A DNA stretch of 64,000 bases, from positions 10,823,533-10,887,532 of the forward strand of contig OZ007507.1 in the NCBI GenBank assembly GCA_963931865.1. Direction: 5' to 3'. This stretch comes from Axinella damicornis. Its lineage: Eukaryota; Porifera; Demospongiae; Axinellida; Axinellidae. The first letter of the stretch is position 1. Each line of letters starts with the position of its first letter. A model generated the notes under the pieces. It was not told the DNA's origin and made no database searches. It saw nothing but the letters and a program-made list of their open reading frames with translations. A program made the position numbers and the translations under genes. Positions 10,086-22,233 of this stretch are shown here, piece after piece.

Positions 10086-13000
10086 CCAAATATATTTGGC
10101 CTCATTAGAGAGGTGGCTGGAATATAGGTGACCTCTGTATGGCGGTCGTGTGAAATTTTAGACCTCATTACAAACATTCTTGTGAAACTGAACAACTTCG
10201 ATCCATTTTTGCGTGTTCAATTTGGCACTTTCTGTAATATTAAATGCACGTGCGCACTCGCTGGCCATTATTGGCAGTGTGTTATAGCGTGCTTGGGGTG
10301 GAGCAACGTGACCCCATTACGCATTACGCAGGTGACCGCTATAGAACGACAGGAGTCTGCGGGTTCAAATTTCGGGACTTTCCCGCAAAGCGGAGATGAC
10401 CACCTTATTCAGGTGACCGCTAAGGCAGGTTTCACCGTAATTACTCTTCAACAGCATGAATTGAGATACCGTGGGTAAGTAACTTCTTCAATGTAACAAC
10501 CTGGCAGGCAGGTATGTAGACACATTCCGTTTGCATAACATGATTTATAATTCTGATGGCTTTACATACCACCTTAAACTACCCAACTGTCAGTGATGCA
10601 CTCTGACATTTGATTGTCAGCTTAGCAATGACAGCTAGTGACTTTCAGAACCATCCACTAACCTTGGTATTGTCCATGTGAGGTTTCATCACAACTCACA
10701 AATGTGTGCATGTGAGATGATACCTCAACCCTCGCTGTTCAGAACATGCATGTCAACGAAGAATATAGGGCCGGGGTTTCCCTATACAGATTCTCTGGGT
10801 TAACATTTCACAAAGATCGAGGCAGAGGCAGAGTATGAATGATCTTGTTTGGTACCTAAGTAAACTTCCTGAGTTGCTATAGGGAACCAAGAATCCAGCA
10901 GTTAGAGGAAGCACCGCATTACACATAATTATATACATGGTGTGGGAACTCAGTAATAGCTGTGAATAATGTTAAGGTGAGCTAATTTCATTTCGGATAG
11001 TTGAGAGGAGTGGGTGTGATCTCATGCCAGTATAGCCTAATTGTATTATGGGCACTATGTACAGCTGAGTTGATGAACATAAATCTTTCACTATAATTAT
11101 TGGATAGTCAGTTATACAACTGGTGGTCAAGTCAGTTAGGTTCATGGCTAGTTCAGACTCCAGATGCTCTAGACAACTCTGCTCGACCTGTGGTTATGCG
11201 GTCGGAACGTACCCACCCTATGTTAACTTGACATCATTCATGTGGGGAATGATACCAGACCTCCCCCTTTTGTTCTTCACTTCCATGTATTCTTGTATTA
11301 AACCAAAGACCAATAAATATAGGGTAGATCTGCATGGGGATGAGGCTAATGAAACAGATTACTTCCTCACCAACTATGTACAAACGAGATAAAATGAGCC
11401 TGGTTTCCTGCAGGTTTTTGTTGCAGTAAATGAGACTGTAAATGAGGTCAGCAAAATCTTCCCTTGTAGCAATGTCCACTGTCATCAGTGCCAGCCATAC
11501 CTGACTGGATTAATAAGGGATGCTTCAATTAACATCATTTCCTAGAAAGATGCCGTGGGTAAGTAACTTCTTCAATGTTACAGCCTGGCAGGCAGGTCTG
11601 CAGACAAGGCATACAACTTCCACTTGCATAACAGTGATGATATACAACACCATATTCATGATCAGTAATTCTGACTAGTTCAATAATATTGCCTTTGCTA
11701 TATAGCGGTTCCTCATCACCATGTTCCCTTATAAGGCATGTGATACTAAGAGGAAGCCATATAACAACCAGTCATTGATTTAGTATTCATGCAATGGCCA
11801 CTTAAATCATCCTTGCAATTTGTACCATAATGGACACATCCTTGTGTGCTATACACACTACAATGTGAACTGGCCTTCCAGTAGTACACATACATAACTG
11901 AGGGGGGCACCTTACATGTTATGTTCAGAAGTTCTAAGCCAAGCTTGATTTAGAATCTGAACACACTTACGTAAGTATAGTTCTGAGCCAAAAATCCATC
12001 CTCCAGCATACATTCATACATGTAGCACAAGTGACGATGCATATCATTATACTCCTGGTATAGGAAAAATTGTGCCGCGTAATTAATCTAAATAATTAAT
12101 AAACGTTTGACTACTTCGGGATGGCCTACAAAGATTCTGACTACACCGTCGTGATCGCTATGCTGCAGTGACACAACCACACAATAATTGTGCTGAAACT
12201 CACCTTGGGTGGTGGAGATACAAGCGCTTTTGTTGTGTCGTCGGCCGCCACTGCTCAATCGCTCTCTTCGACGTTGGTTGCCAGTACAGCCTTACGAAGG
12301 CCCCACAAAGATTCTGACCACACAGCCGTGATCGCTATCGTTGACTGACGCTTACATGCCGAGACTCACCGTGCTGGCTAAGTTATGAGTGCTGTAATAA
12401 TGTCTTGTCTTCCTTTTGGTCGCCATTGCTCGCGATCAACTGAGCGTGGTTGCCACGTGGCATGGGCGTTAATTGGAAACTAGCGCTACGGCGAGTCGCA
12501 ACCGGGGTTGCAACGTGGCTTATACCAGGAGTGCGGTTGCCCCTAGCTCGTACAAGTGTAAAAAAAAAACATTTGGATAGCATAACAGGAGTTGCCTAAG
12601 AAGACAGTGTCGCGAAAAACCATCACGAAGTATTGCACCAGAAAGTTGCCAAACCGCCAAAATCGGTTTTTGCTTGCTTCTTTCTTCAGACGGGGTAGTT
12701 CAAAACTGTCCGACTCTCTCATGACGTATGGTTTTCACACAAATCAGCAGCATTTTACACAGAGCAGTGCACGACCCCATCGCAACTTTGAAGTCTCAAC
12801 TAGCTTAATAAGCCGGGGATTGGTTTAGTGGTCAAGCTACACCAGCTTGTAGCTTCACGGTGCTGGTAAACACATACATGGCAGAGATAATCATGAGAAG
12901 AGATAATATTGCGATTGCATGAAATTTGCATCATGAGGCTAGAGTAGCCAATCCATTTTTGGGCATGAGGCACTTGAAACCACCCACTCAATGGCTATGG

Positions 13001-13600
13001 CTTCATCTGCAACGCCATTTCTTCGTTTGTACGCATGCGCCTAGAGCAACTTTGACCTTTGAACTCAAAATTGTGTACTGTGTGTGGAGTGAATGTTATC
13101 AAGTATGCTGCTACAAAAGTGTGAGGTAAACAAGTGCAAAATACATTGGAGATGTAGGGATAACAGAAGAGATGACATAAACAGTTCAGTATACAACCAC
13201 CTGCATATCGAGGAAAGGTATGTAAGATGGGGTTGTATACCTTAAATTTTGTTGTTCTGCTATCCCTACATCTCCATACATTTTTTACACTTGTAGTTAA
13301 TATAGGCCAATTAATCATGCACAATAGGTGCATAGTTGTTACAATTACGACCTCAGAAAGGGAAGTGTAGCGTACAAGTGTATAGTACACGTGTACAAGA
13401 TTTCCACTACAGCAGGTGGTATACACACCACCTGTCATAGGCACAGTGCACTATTTTGTACACAACAGTTTGCACCACTACAGTCCGGAGGCGGGGGTGC
13501 AATATTTTGTACACAACAGTTTACAGTCCGGAGGCGGGGTGTAGGGCTGGTTGACGGGAGGTGGGGGTGGGGGCTTTAAGGACGGGTTAGACGTTTCTGT
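10086..13600. repeat. Module sequence of haplotype A, no gene supported
   Basis: Repeated landmarks recur here: GCCTGGCAGGCAGGT at about 10499 and 11584, TCACAAATGTGTGCATGTG at about 10690, and ACAACTGGTGGTCAAGT at about 11117. Positions 12120-12540 match 39720-40230, and 12990-13330 match 47180-47460. A 116-residue open frame at 10128-10478 has no splice or family support. The haplotype B counterpart is 24215-27715. Confidence 0.6.
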
Positions 13601-13619
13601 TATAGATACTCGGGGTCCT

Positions 13620-14295
13620 GCTAGCTGTAGTTGGCCATGCACAATAGGTGCATAGTTGTATACAATTATGACCTCAGAAGGGAAGCATAGTGTACAAGTG
13701 GGGAGAGTGAACACCCAGACGCCCTTAGTCGTATTTGGCATTACATCACTAGTAAGGGGCTCCAGTACATAATTGGATCATTATAATTATTCATGCTAGC
13801 TGTAGTTGACCATGCACAATAGGTGTATACAATTATGACTTCAGAAGGGAAGCATAGTGTACAAGTGGGGAGAGTGAACACCCAGACGCCCTTAGTCGTA
13901 TTTGGCATTACATCACTAGTAAGGGGCTCCAGTACATAATTGGATCATTATAATTATTCATGCTAGCTGTAGTTGACCATGCACAATAGGTGTATACAAT
14001 TATGACTTCAGAAGGGAAGCACAGTGTACAAGTGGGGAGAGTGAACACCCAGACGCCCTTAGTCGTATTTGGCATTACATCACTAGTAAGGGGCTCCAGT
14101 ACATAATTGGATCATTATAATTATTCATGCTAGCTGTAGTTGGCCATGCACAATAGGTGTATACAATTATGACTTCAGAAGGGAAGCACAGTGTACAAGT
14201 GGGGAGAGTGAACACCCAGACGCCCTTAGTCGTATTTGGCATTACATCACTAGTAAGGGGCTCCAGTACATAATTGGATCATTATAATTATTCAT
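13620..14295 (+). repeat. 167 bp tandem repeat, four units (haplotype A)
   Basis: Units begin GCTAGCTGTAGTTG at 13620, 13795, 13962 and 14129. The first is about 175 bp and the rest 167 bp, nearly identical, each containing TGGGGAGAGTGAACACCCAGACGCC and CACTAGTAAGGGGCTCCAG. One diverged single unit survives at about 47755-47905. The units are far too long, and lack spacers, for a CRISPR array. Confidence 0.95.
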
Positions 14296-15241
14296 TAACC
14301 CTGCTACTCAGTTGCTAGGATAGTTAGAATCAGGGAAGCAAGAATCAAGGATGTGACTTAACGACATGATACAGATTGGATGAAGCACCTGAGGCAAAGC
14401 ATTACACAATGTATTATAAGACAAAGTATCATACAAACAAACGATAACACGAGGTATTCCTACCCAAAAATTAATGATTACACTACGTAACATATGACAC
14501 AGAGTAATTAAGTACTACAATTGTGAGTAAATTAGGGGGTAGAGTACCGAACAACGACTGGTTTGCTGAGCTCGACTACTATGTAGGTCAATAGTGCATA
14601 GTAGGTAGGAGTAGTCAGAATCTGCCAAAGTTCGTGACCGAGACGCAATAATTTTAATCACACATCCTATACCTACTAAGTACTATAGTTATGGATATGA
14701 AGTGAAATTATGCTGCTCAATAAGTACCTTATACTCACACAGTTGTAAGGTCTTAATGAGAACCACAGGCCTGAAATGTACAGAACCACAAAACTAGTTG
14801 TATAAATCATGGCAATTAAACTAATTCAGTAGGCAACATGCTCCATATTGTGATACGGTGAGGAGGTTATGCATAGGTACATGTTCACAGTAGCAATTTT
14901 AATAAATACTACACTACTAATTCACCCACAGAAATTGAAATGCAGAATGCACAAGACGGAAGAGAGGAAGGGTGAGGGAAGAAAGCACATCACTCGGTTC
15001 CCCAAGCACACATTCAATGGACGTAGCCTTAAGTGGCGGAAATTATGTGGTCGTCATGTTAGCCATGTTAGCCAACATCATGCACTGTCATGTAGCATAG
15101 ATTTTAAGGACAGACATAACTCAGGAAATGAGGAAATTGCTTAGTACCAATTATGCTACTGTTTCCCTCACTGTTCCGATTCATCTCGCTTGTGGTTTCT
15201 TATGTGATAAAAATAATGTGACACAGTCCTGAGGTTTTGTT
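14296..15241. repeat. Non-coding end of haplotype A up to the gap
   Basis: AT-rich sequence with no supported gene. Positions 14650-15130 are paralogous to 541-960. The haplotype B counterpart is 28245-29191, after which sequence unique to the right contig follows. Confidence 0.6.
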
Positions 15242-15441
15242 NNNNNNNNNNNNNNNNNNNNNNNNNNNNNNNNNNNNNNNNNNNNNNNNNNNNNNNNNNN
15301 NNNNNNNNNNNNNNNNNNNNNNNNNNNNNNNNNNNNNNNNNNNNNNNNNNNNNNNNNNNNNNNNNNNNNNNNNNNNNNNNNNNNNNNNNNNNNNNNNNNN
15401 NNNNNNNNNNNNNNNNNNNNNNNNNNNNNNNNNNNNNNNNN
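15242..15441. other. Assembly gap, 200 N
   Basis: Exactly 200 N residues, which looks like a fixed-size scaffolding gap rather than a measured one. It separates the two copies of the 13.8 kb block. No annotation across it can be trusted. Confidence 0.99.
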
Positions 15442-15909
15442 TGAAGTTCCTTCCATTCATGCTTCCCAATATTTAGCTGTGCTTCAACACAATTCCAGGT
15501 ACAATTAGATATAAATTTGCACACCAAAGGCGAACATAATGGTAGCCATAATTATACCAACAGCTGCGTAGACTACCCCATGGTGTACCTTACATGATTT
15601 GTGTATGCAGGGCATGTGAACAGTATATAAGAGCAGTCAAAACCATTTCTGAAGGGATACTGAGTCAATATGTCGCATGTACAATGTATCTGATTACATG
15701 CAGTTCTCCTATAGCAGCAGCTTAGTTGATCAGCTGATCAAACGTCGCATTGTAAGAATTGATTAATCACCGAGCAATAAACTCAGCAAATAAGCCGTGC
15801 GTGTTAATCAAAAGTTACATTGTAGGAATTGGTTAATCACTGCATGATCGAGCAATCAACTTGATATCAAGTTAGCCTGTGCTTGTACTGCTGCATGTGC
15901 ATGTGTTAT

Positions 15910-16495
15910 TTAACCCTTTAAGCCCCATTGACATCTATAGGCGTCATTTAGACCCTATGCACTTGCAAGGCTTCTCGCCAGTCCAAAAAGAGACCAAAAA
16001 GTCTTCAGAGGGCCTAGGGACGACTTTAAGGCACAAACTCAAAAATTTGGTCAGATTTCGGCGCGCCTCCCCCACTAAACGTACACGCGGCAGCCCCCCC
16101 TTCGGCCTGTCGTGGGCGTTTTTTGATTTTAATGAGATTCATTGACCCGAGAATTTTTGATTCTAATGATATTCATAGACCCCACCCAGGGCCTCAAGAA
16201 AACCTGCAAATTGGTGGTGTAAGGTGTGCCATCAGTCAGATCTGGCCCAAGTTTAGGGAAATGCTGGGCGAAAATCCGGCTGACATCCACCTTTGACCTC
16301 CGATTGCTGGCCTTGTGGGGGGTCATGAATATCATTAACGGTATTGCCAGAGGGGTCTCTCCATGTGCGGGCCCCACCAAGTTTGGCCACTGAGGAGCGA
16401 ATGCTGTGGGAGAGGAGTACCTACGAAAGTGGTGTGCGCTGAATGCATGAAAATGTGTTGTCTTGGTGGGAAGAATTCGGTGGTTAAAGGGTTAA
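15910..16495. mobile_element. Allelic copy of the piggyBac-like MITE (haplotype B)
   Basis: Same element and flanks as 1881-2491, with TTAA at 15910-15913 and 16492-16495. It is about 25 bp shorter, mostly because the G-rich stretch before the CAGCCCCCCCTTCGGCC hairpin is missing. The matching empty paralogous site in this haplotype is at about 21002-21005. Confidence 0.8.
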
Positions 16496-19400
16496 CAGAT
16501 CACATATTAAAATCGAAATTAGCTACAGCCACCTCGGTTATCCAAAATACTGATGAAGCGTGTCATTTTGATTGTCCGAACTGCGAAGTTGACTATGTAA
16601 CTGTGTCACTGACAGTGGGACTTGCCACTATTAGTTCCTGCTGGTGGTTGGTGTCATGAATGATATCGATACATCAGTACTACTTAAGATCCTGCATCAT
16701 CGCCGGGTTAGATTAACATTGCACAAATCTCACTAATACAATGTTATCATTCAGTGTGGTAGTAATGCATGATAAGAAGCACTTCCACTTTTCTCACATA
16801 ATCAGTGGCTCATGCAAAAGCTCCTAGCATCCATATTGTACAATCACATACTTCGTGATGTTAATTTCAAACTGACACTTACCTTTGCCAGGATAGGTTA
16901 ACCAATAATTCACAAAATTTTGAGTATTGGATCTCATTTCATGATAATACATGGGAAAGTACTGATACCTCCCAAGTACTGATACCTCCTATGCTTAAAT
17001 GATGACATACCAGAGAACAAGTTGTGTAGTGTTTCCTAATGAACTGGATCCTCTAGGTGCTTGAACTATGAACAACAGCAATCCTTTGATCTGGTGGTAA
17101 TTACTCATGCAATGGGCACTCATTAATTTTCGTGGTAAAAATCAAAATTGACATCCAGGTGAACTGCTTGGTACGTGTCCTAAGGGAACCTCACAACACA
17201 CGTAGCATGCATAAATAATAAATACATCTCCTGGAGGAGCAGTCAACTTCCAAGAACTGCTACTACCCAAGTGTCCCTGGAAGGTGGGAGGGGGCTGGAT
17301 ACTAGCTGCTGAAGTCATACACATGAAGTCACTAATATGCTACATTCTATGTTGAAGGGAATGGTGTTTGCATTGTACATCTCAGGCAGGGGTTATTCCA
17401 ACTTGGAAACGATTTTCAAGACTTCATACGTACAATCACATATCGGACTCTGTAAATATAAATCTAAACTGTCAAACTCCCAGTCTATAATGATATCAAA
17501 AGCACAACTCACAAATGTGTGCATGTGCGATGATACTTCAATAGCTGTTCTATTCAGAACTCAACAAAGAATGTAGGGCCCCTGGTGGCAGGGGGTTTCC
17601 CTACACAGATGAACTCAGGGTTAACATTTCACAAAGGCAGAGGGAGAGGCTAAGAATGATCTTGTTTGGTATCTAAGTAAACTTCCTGCATGAGTTGCTA
17701 GGGAACCAAGAAAGTATTATATATGATGCCTAATTGCTGTGAATACTGTTAAGGTGATCTAGAGGAGTGGGTGTACTTGCTGCCAAAGCTGATTTGGTGG
17801 AGTTAGAGGAAGCCCAAGACTGCAATATACAAAGTACTAGTGCATATGTTGTTGACCACACAGAGATGTCTCACGGGAAGGGTTGATATAATTTGGCAGT
17901 TGCAGAACATAATGACGAGCAATGGCGAGTCCGTCTGTGAACGGCGAATGTCAACTTCATTCTACCTGCCGTCTCTTTCTCTTGCGGTTAGCCGCTCTGA
18001 CAGTCTCCCTCCTCACTTCTCCCTCCATGTCGCTGCACTCTTTGCCTTGTCAATCGTCTTCTCCTGTCAGAAACCGACTCATACATACTAGGCTCATCCA
18101 TTTTTGTACAGCAGCGACAAAATGACAAACGTGAGATCACATGGTGCGTGTTGTATACGCACGCACAGGGGGTCCAACACGTAATTTACGTGCAGGGCCA
18201 CAATAATTGCATTCCAATGCATTACAGGATAGTTGCACTAGCCCAGATTCAACCTCCACACTGCACGATTAGTTGCCTCGCTTCTCGCTCGGCAATTATA
18301 CATGGTGCGGGAACTCAGTAAGAGCTGTGAATAATGTTAAGGTGAGCTAATCTCATTTTGTATAGTTGAGAGGAGTGGGTGTACTAGCTGTGCTCTCATG
18401 CCAGTATAGCCTCTAATTGTTTATGGGCACTATGTACAATTGAGTTGATGAGCATAAATCTTTCACTATAATTGTCAGCTATACAACCGGTGGTCAAGTT
18501 CGTGTGTTCCTACATGCACTTGACGTCATTCAAGTGGGGAATGATACCAGACCTCCCCCATTTGTTCTTCACTTCTGTTCAATTAACAGCATTTCCTAGA
18601 ACTGAGATACCTTGGGTAAAGTAACTTCTTCAGTATTACAGCCTGGCAGGCAGGTCTGCAGACAAGGCATACAACTTCCACTTGCATAACTGTGGTAATA
18701 ATTGTGATACGATGAGGAAGCCATGTAACAACCAGTCATTTATCTAGGAAGTACGTATTATTCATGCAATGGCCACTTAAATCATCATAGCAATTTGTAC
18801 TGTAATGGACACATCCTATACACACAACAATGTAAACTGGCCATGCAATAGTATACACATACATAACTGAGGGGGAGTCTGGAGGCACCTTGCACGTTAA
18901 GTTTAGAATGACTATGGCTTCATCTAGCCTCGGTCCCAGGCTCTCTCCCCGTGTTTGCTGCTACAAAAATGAGAAACAGTGTATCGAGATGTAGGGATAG
19001 CAGAACAGCATAAAGTAAAGAAACAAGGTAGGGGTGATGGCATACAGTTCAGTATACAACCCCCTACATATCTTTCTTAATGTGGAAAGGTATTTAAGAT
19101 GGGGTTGCATACTTTCTGCTGTTCTCCTATCCCAACATCTCCATACATTTTTACACTTGTAGCTACGTACCAATTCTCAACGTACGTCCTATGGGCCTCT
19201 CCACTGTGCTGATATATGCAATAACAGAATTTGCTGTAAGCACTCCTCAATGATTTCAGCAAGTATGCAATTGTAGCTACGTATAATCCAACGACTATGG
19301 CTAATGAATGGTACACCCCCATGCTTACCCTCCACTGAACTTATAACAGGATGTGATCGTATACTACAGTCATGCAAGTGTTGGAATAACTAAGGGGAAG

Positions 19401-19520
19401 GACCATCCCCTATAATCAAGCATATACAGAAATGTTGGCTTCCTGAGCTGAGGTGACGACCATACATATTCATGTACCTTGTCATGCGCATGTTTCTCAG
19501 CCATGTTGCATTTCTGGATG
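16496..19520. repeat. Module sequence upstream of gene B, no gene supported
   Basis: Allelic counterpart of 2492-5520, differing only by scattered SNVs and indels of a few bases, such as loss of GTAC near 17965. Nothing coding is supported. Confidence 0.65.
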
Positions 19521-19521
19521 G

Positions 19522-19528
19522 TATATAG
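19522..19528 (+). promoter_or_regulatory. TATA box of gene B, variant TATATAG
   Basis: Same position as TATATAA in gene A, but the motif reads TATATAGG rather than TATATAAG. The downstream leader is otherwise the same. The substitution may weaken TBP binding; this is inferred from the consensus only. Confidence 0.5.
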
Positions 19529-19623
19529 GTCAGCACAGAATGGTCAGACTTCACAAAACTAGCCATACCACAGCCAAAAGATAACTGCAACCCACTTCCA
19601 TCACTTACTGAACTTCAACGACC

Positions 19624-20493
19624 ATGCTTTCCACCTGCTGCACTTTCACTAAGACAGTATTCATGCTGCTCATCGCAGCAGCAACCTGCCAGCTGGCTAT
19701 TACTGCACCCATTGCCCGTCGTGAAACTAACTCAGAATCTTCCTCCAATAGCAGTGCTTGGGCTAACCTTAGAGATGGATTGTCTGTGGGTCAAAAAGTG
19801 AGTTTCAAAAATTCTGTAACCATTTCAGAGCAAGTGCATGAGTAATGACTGCAGTTACACAGCTCAACCAACTAGAGTGCATACGTAGTTACATAATGCA
19901 TTACTGTCTTGTGTTTTGCATGCAAAGTTGATGTGACTGACATGCACAAGTAGCCATTGACACTTATACATCCCATAGATTGATTCCGATCGGAATGTCA
20001 CAGCAACAGATCAAGCCATTGCAAAGGCATGTGATCTGCTAGATCACTACAACATCTTGAAGAACGGGAGTCTGTTTAACAACAGCACTGATCTCCACAA
20101 AGTTCTTGAACAGATCATTCTGGATGCCTGCCACTGGGTAATTGCTAACACTTGCTTTGCTGCACGCCTACATTACACTGCCAGGACCTGTCAACTGCAG
20201 TGAATATGAGCATGAACACAGGAGTAACCATACCAATACCTCCCTCCCTGCAGGTTGATTCTGTTGATTCAAACTCTGCTGATTCAAACTGCACTGTTGA
20301 TAACTTGACAGTGTTAGAGAACAAATGTCAAGAGGTTGTTAGACTGCCTATGATGATAGCAGAAGCATATAATAAAACAGTAGCTCTGATTCGTTTGGGA
20401 CCAAGATTTAACGAGTGTGATTGGCTAAAGGAACGTAACCTGTGCTCTGAATCTATTGTGATTGCTGCAGATATTAAAGAATGCATTTGCTAA
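19624..20493 (+). CDS. Secreted cysteine-containing protein, gene B (3 exons, 190 aa)
   Basis: Probable allele of gene A. Exons are 19624-19797, 19979-20137 and 20254-20493. Exon 1 encodes the identical signal-peptide exon. Exon 2 differs at several residues, for example LDHYNILKNGS in place of LGHYLILKTAS. In exon 3 the Cys of ALIC is Arg (ALIR), so this copy has one cysteine fewer. The intron 2 donor is GTAATT instead of GTAAGT, a weaker match to the U1 consensus. Failure to splice would add 21 codons and then stop at TGA. The 5' portion, acceptors and stop codon are otherwise intact. Function unknown, as for gene A. Confidence 0.65.
20138..20253 (+). other. Intron 2 of gene B with weakened donor
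   Basis: 116 nt. The donor reads TGG|GTAATT and the acceptor CCTCCCTCCCTGCAG. It shares the 4-nt deletion with gene A but keeps TGT where A has TGA, so the two alleles carry partly different disruptions of the cassette seen in gene C. Confidence 0.6.
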
Positions 20494-21553
20494 TAAGGAT
20501 GAGTCACACAGGATTGTGCAGTTTTAATTGTTTCAGAACTGTATACAATCTCTCTTGATACATGTACATCAACACTATTCATTCAAGACAATGACTGTCA
20601 CAGTAGCTATGTCTGACACATGTCAATCCAGGTATATAATTAGATCAACAGCTGCATGACTGTATGTAGACTATATGGTGTAATTTTACATGATTTGTGT
20701 ATGCAGGGCATGTGAACAGTATATAAGAGCAGTCAAAACCATTTCTGAAGGGATACCGAGTGATTAGATGTAATTAGATACAATGTACTGTATCTGATTA
20801 CCTATATCAGCAGCTTAGGTGATTAGCTGATCAAATGTCGCATTACAGGAACTGATTAATCAATGAGCAATCAACTCGGCATCAAGCTAATAAGCCGTGC
20901 GTGCTATTCAAAAGTCGCAGTGTAGGAATTGGTTAATCACTGCATGAGCAATCAACTTGACATCAAGCTAGCCTGTGCTTACACTGCTGCATGTGTGTTG
21001 TTTAACAGATCACATACTAAAATTGCAATTAGCTACAGCCACCTTGGTTATCGATGATCTGTATCATTTTGATTGTCCGAACTGCGAAGTTGACTATGTA
21101 ACAGTGTCCCTGACAGTGGGACTTGCCACTATGAATTCCTGCAGGTGGTTGGTGTCATGAATGATATCGATACGTCAGTTCCTAACAGAGACATTCCCAC
21201 ATGATACATCACAAGCTATGATCCTGCATCATTTCCGGGTTACCGGTAGATCAACATTGCACAAATCTCACTAATGCAATGTTATCATTCAGTGTGGTAG
21301 TAATGCATGACAGGAAGCACTGTTCTCACACATTCAACAGCTCATGCAAAAGCTCCAAGCATCTGTATTGTACAATCACAGACTAGACTTCATGATGCAA
21401 ATTTCAAACAGACATATTAAAATTTAGGATAGGTTATCCAATAATTCACAAAGTTTAGAGTCTTGGGATCTCATTTCAGGGAAAGCACTCAAGTACTGAT
21501 ACCTCCTATGCTGAAACAATGACATACCACAGAACAAGTTGTGTATATAGTGC

Positions 21554-22233
21554 TCTCATCTAAACACCACATGCACATGCAACACAATCACACAGCTGGG
21601 TTGGGGCAACGTCTAAGTCGAGCAAGTACAAGCAAGTACAACTCACTGCTACACCAACACCATACACCAACACACCATACATCAACACCAAACACCATAA
21701 ACCAATACCACACACCATACACCAACTCAGTATGCAAACAGTAAAATGCTGGGATGAGCCATAAGAAAACCTCATTTATTTAGGACATGTGGCTAGCATG
21801 CCCATGGAAAAAAACCTCTCCAAAAAAACCTCCTTGAGGAAAAAAGGAGAGGAAAAAACCAAATAATAAACACATCCCAGAAATGCAACGAAATAGCATT
21901 AAAACTAGGCTCTCGAGTCAGGTATTCACGATCACAGTCCATCGCAGCAGAGATGAGCTCACAGGATAGCAAATATGCAATGGGGTAGACAAAGAGAACA
22001 AATATAAACACCCAGCAACTGGCAAAGTAAATTTTGCTTTGCCCGACAGTAGCTGTCGTTGCTCGAGAATGACCACATCCTACCCAGTATCCCCTTAAAT
22101 ACCTCAGACATTACAGCCAGGTGTAACAAATGCACCTGCAACCATGCATCCACCCCATGCGCATGCTCCATCTACCGATGAGAGCTTATTTTCCGTCTAA
22201 TTCGCTGCGCTCAAACGACATAAAAGATACTTT
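21554..22233. mobile_element. ~680 bp insertion unique to haplotype B
   Basis: Haplotype A reads GTATATAGTG|TTTCCTAATG; haplotype B interrupts this with about 680 bp. The insert starts CTCTCATCTAAAC, contains CACCAACAC/CATACACCA simple repeats, an A-rich AAAAAACCTC stretch and GATGAGAGC near its right end (22178). That last motif complements GCTCTCATC at the left (21552-21560), hinting at short terminal inverted repeats. No transposase frame is seen. It could instead be a deletion in A. Confidence 0.6.

Larger units (their letters stand above)
1413..15241 (+). repeat. Left copy of the 13.8 kb near-identical block (haplotype A)
   Basis: Sequence from 1413 to the last base before the N gap at 15241 recurs almost identically at 15442-29191 in the same orientation. 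The differences are scattered SNVs, small indels and a few structural variants. The left copy ends exactly at the gap and the right copy starts exactly at the gap. That is the pattern left by two overlapping allelic contig ends that were not merged. A true tandem duplication with both breakpoints inside the gap is the alternative. Confidence 0.85.

Noticed and set aside
10128..10478. 116-residue plus-strand frame conserved in both haplotypes
   Set aside because: Identity reflects allelic DNA, not selection; there is no signal peptide, domain or splice support. Low-level transcription cannot be excluded.
12806..12880. tRNA-like A-box (GGTTTAGTGGTCAAGC)
   Set aside because: No matching B-box or cloverleaf stems at the right distance; likewise GCGGGTTCAAATTTCG near 10357 lacks an A-box partner.
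12995..13444. 149-residue minus-strand frame with a cysteine- and histidine-rich look (also at 27107 and 47183)
   Set aside because: It derives from the repeated module. Its recurrence follows the duplicated DNA, frame length changes between copies, and no conserved start or splice structure is seen.
13620..14295. Regular repeats that superficially suggest a CRISPR-like array
   Set aside because: Units are 167 bp with no unique spacers, and no cas genes or prokaryotic features are present; it is a simple tandem repeat.
15168..15527. Open frames spanning the N gap
   Set aside because: Most residues are unknown; the frames exist only because N codons are not stops.
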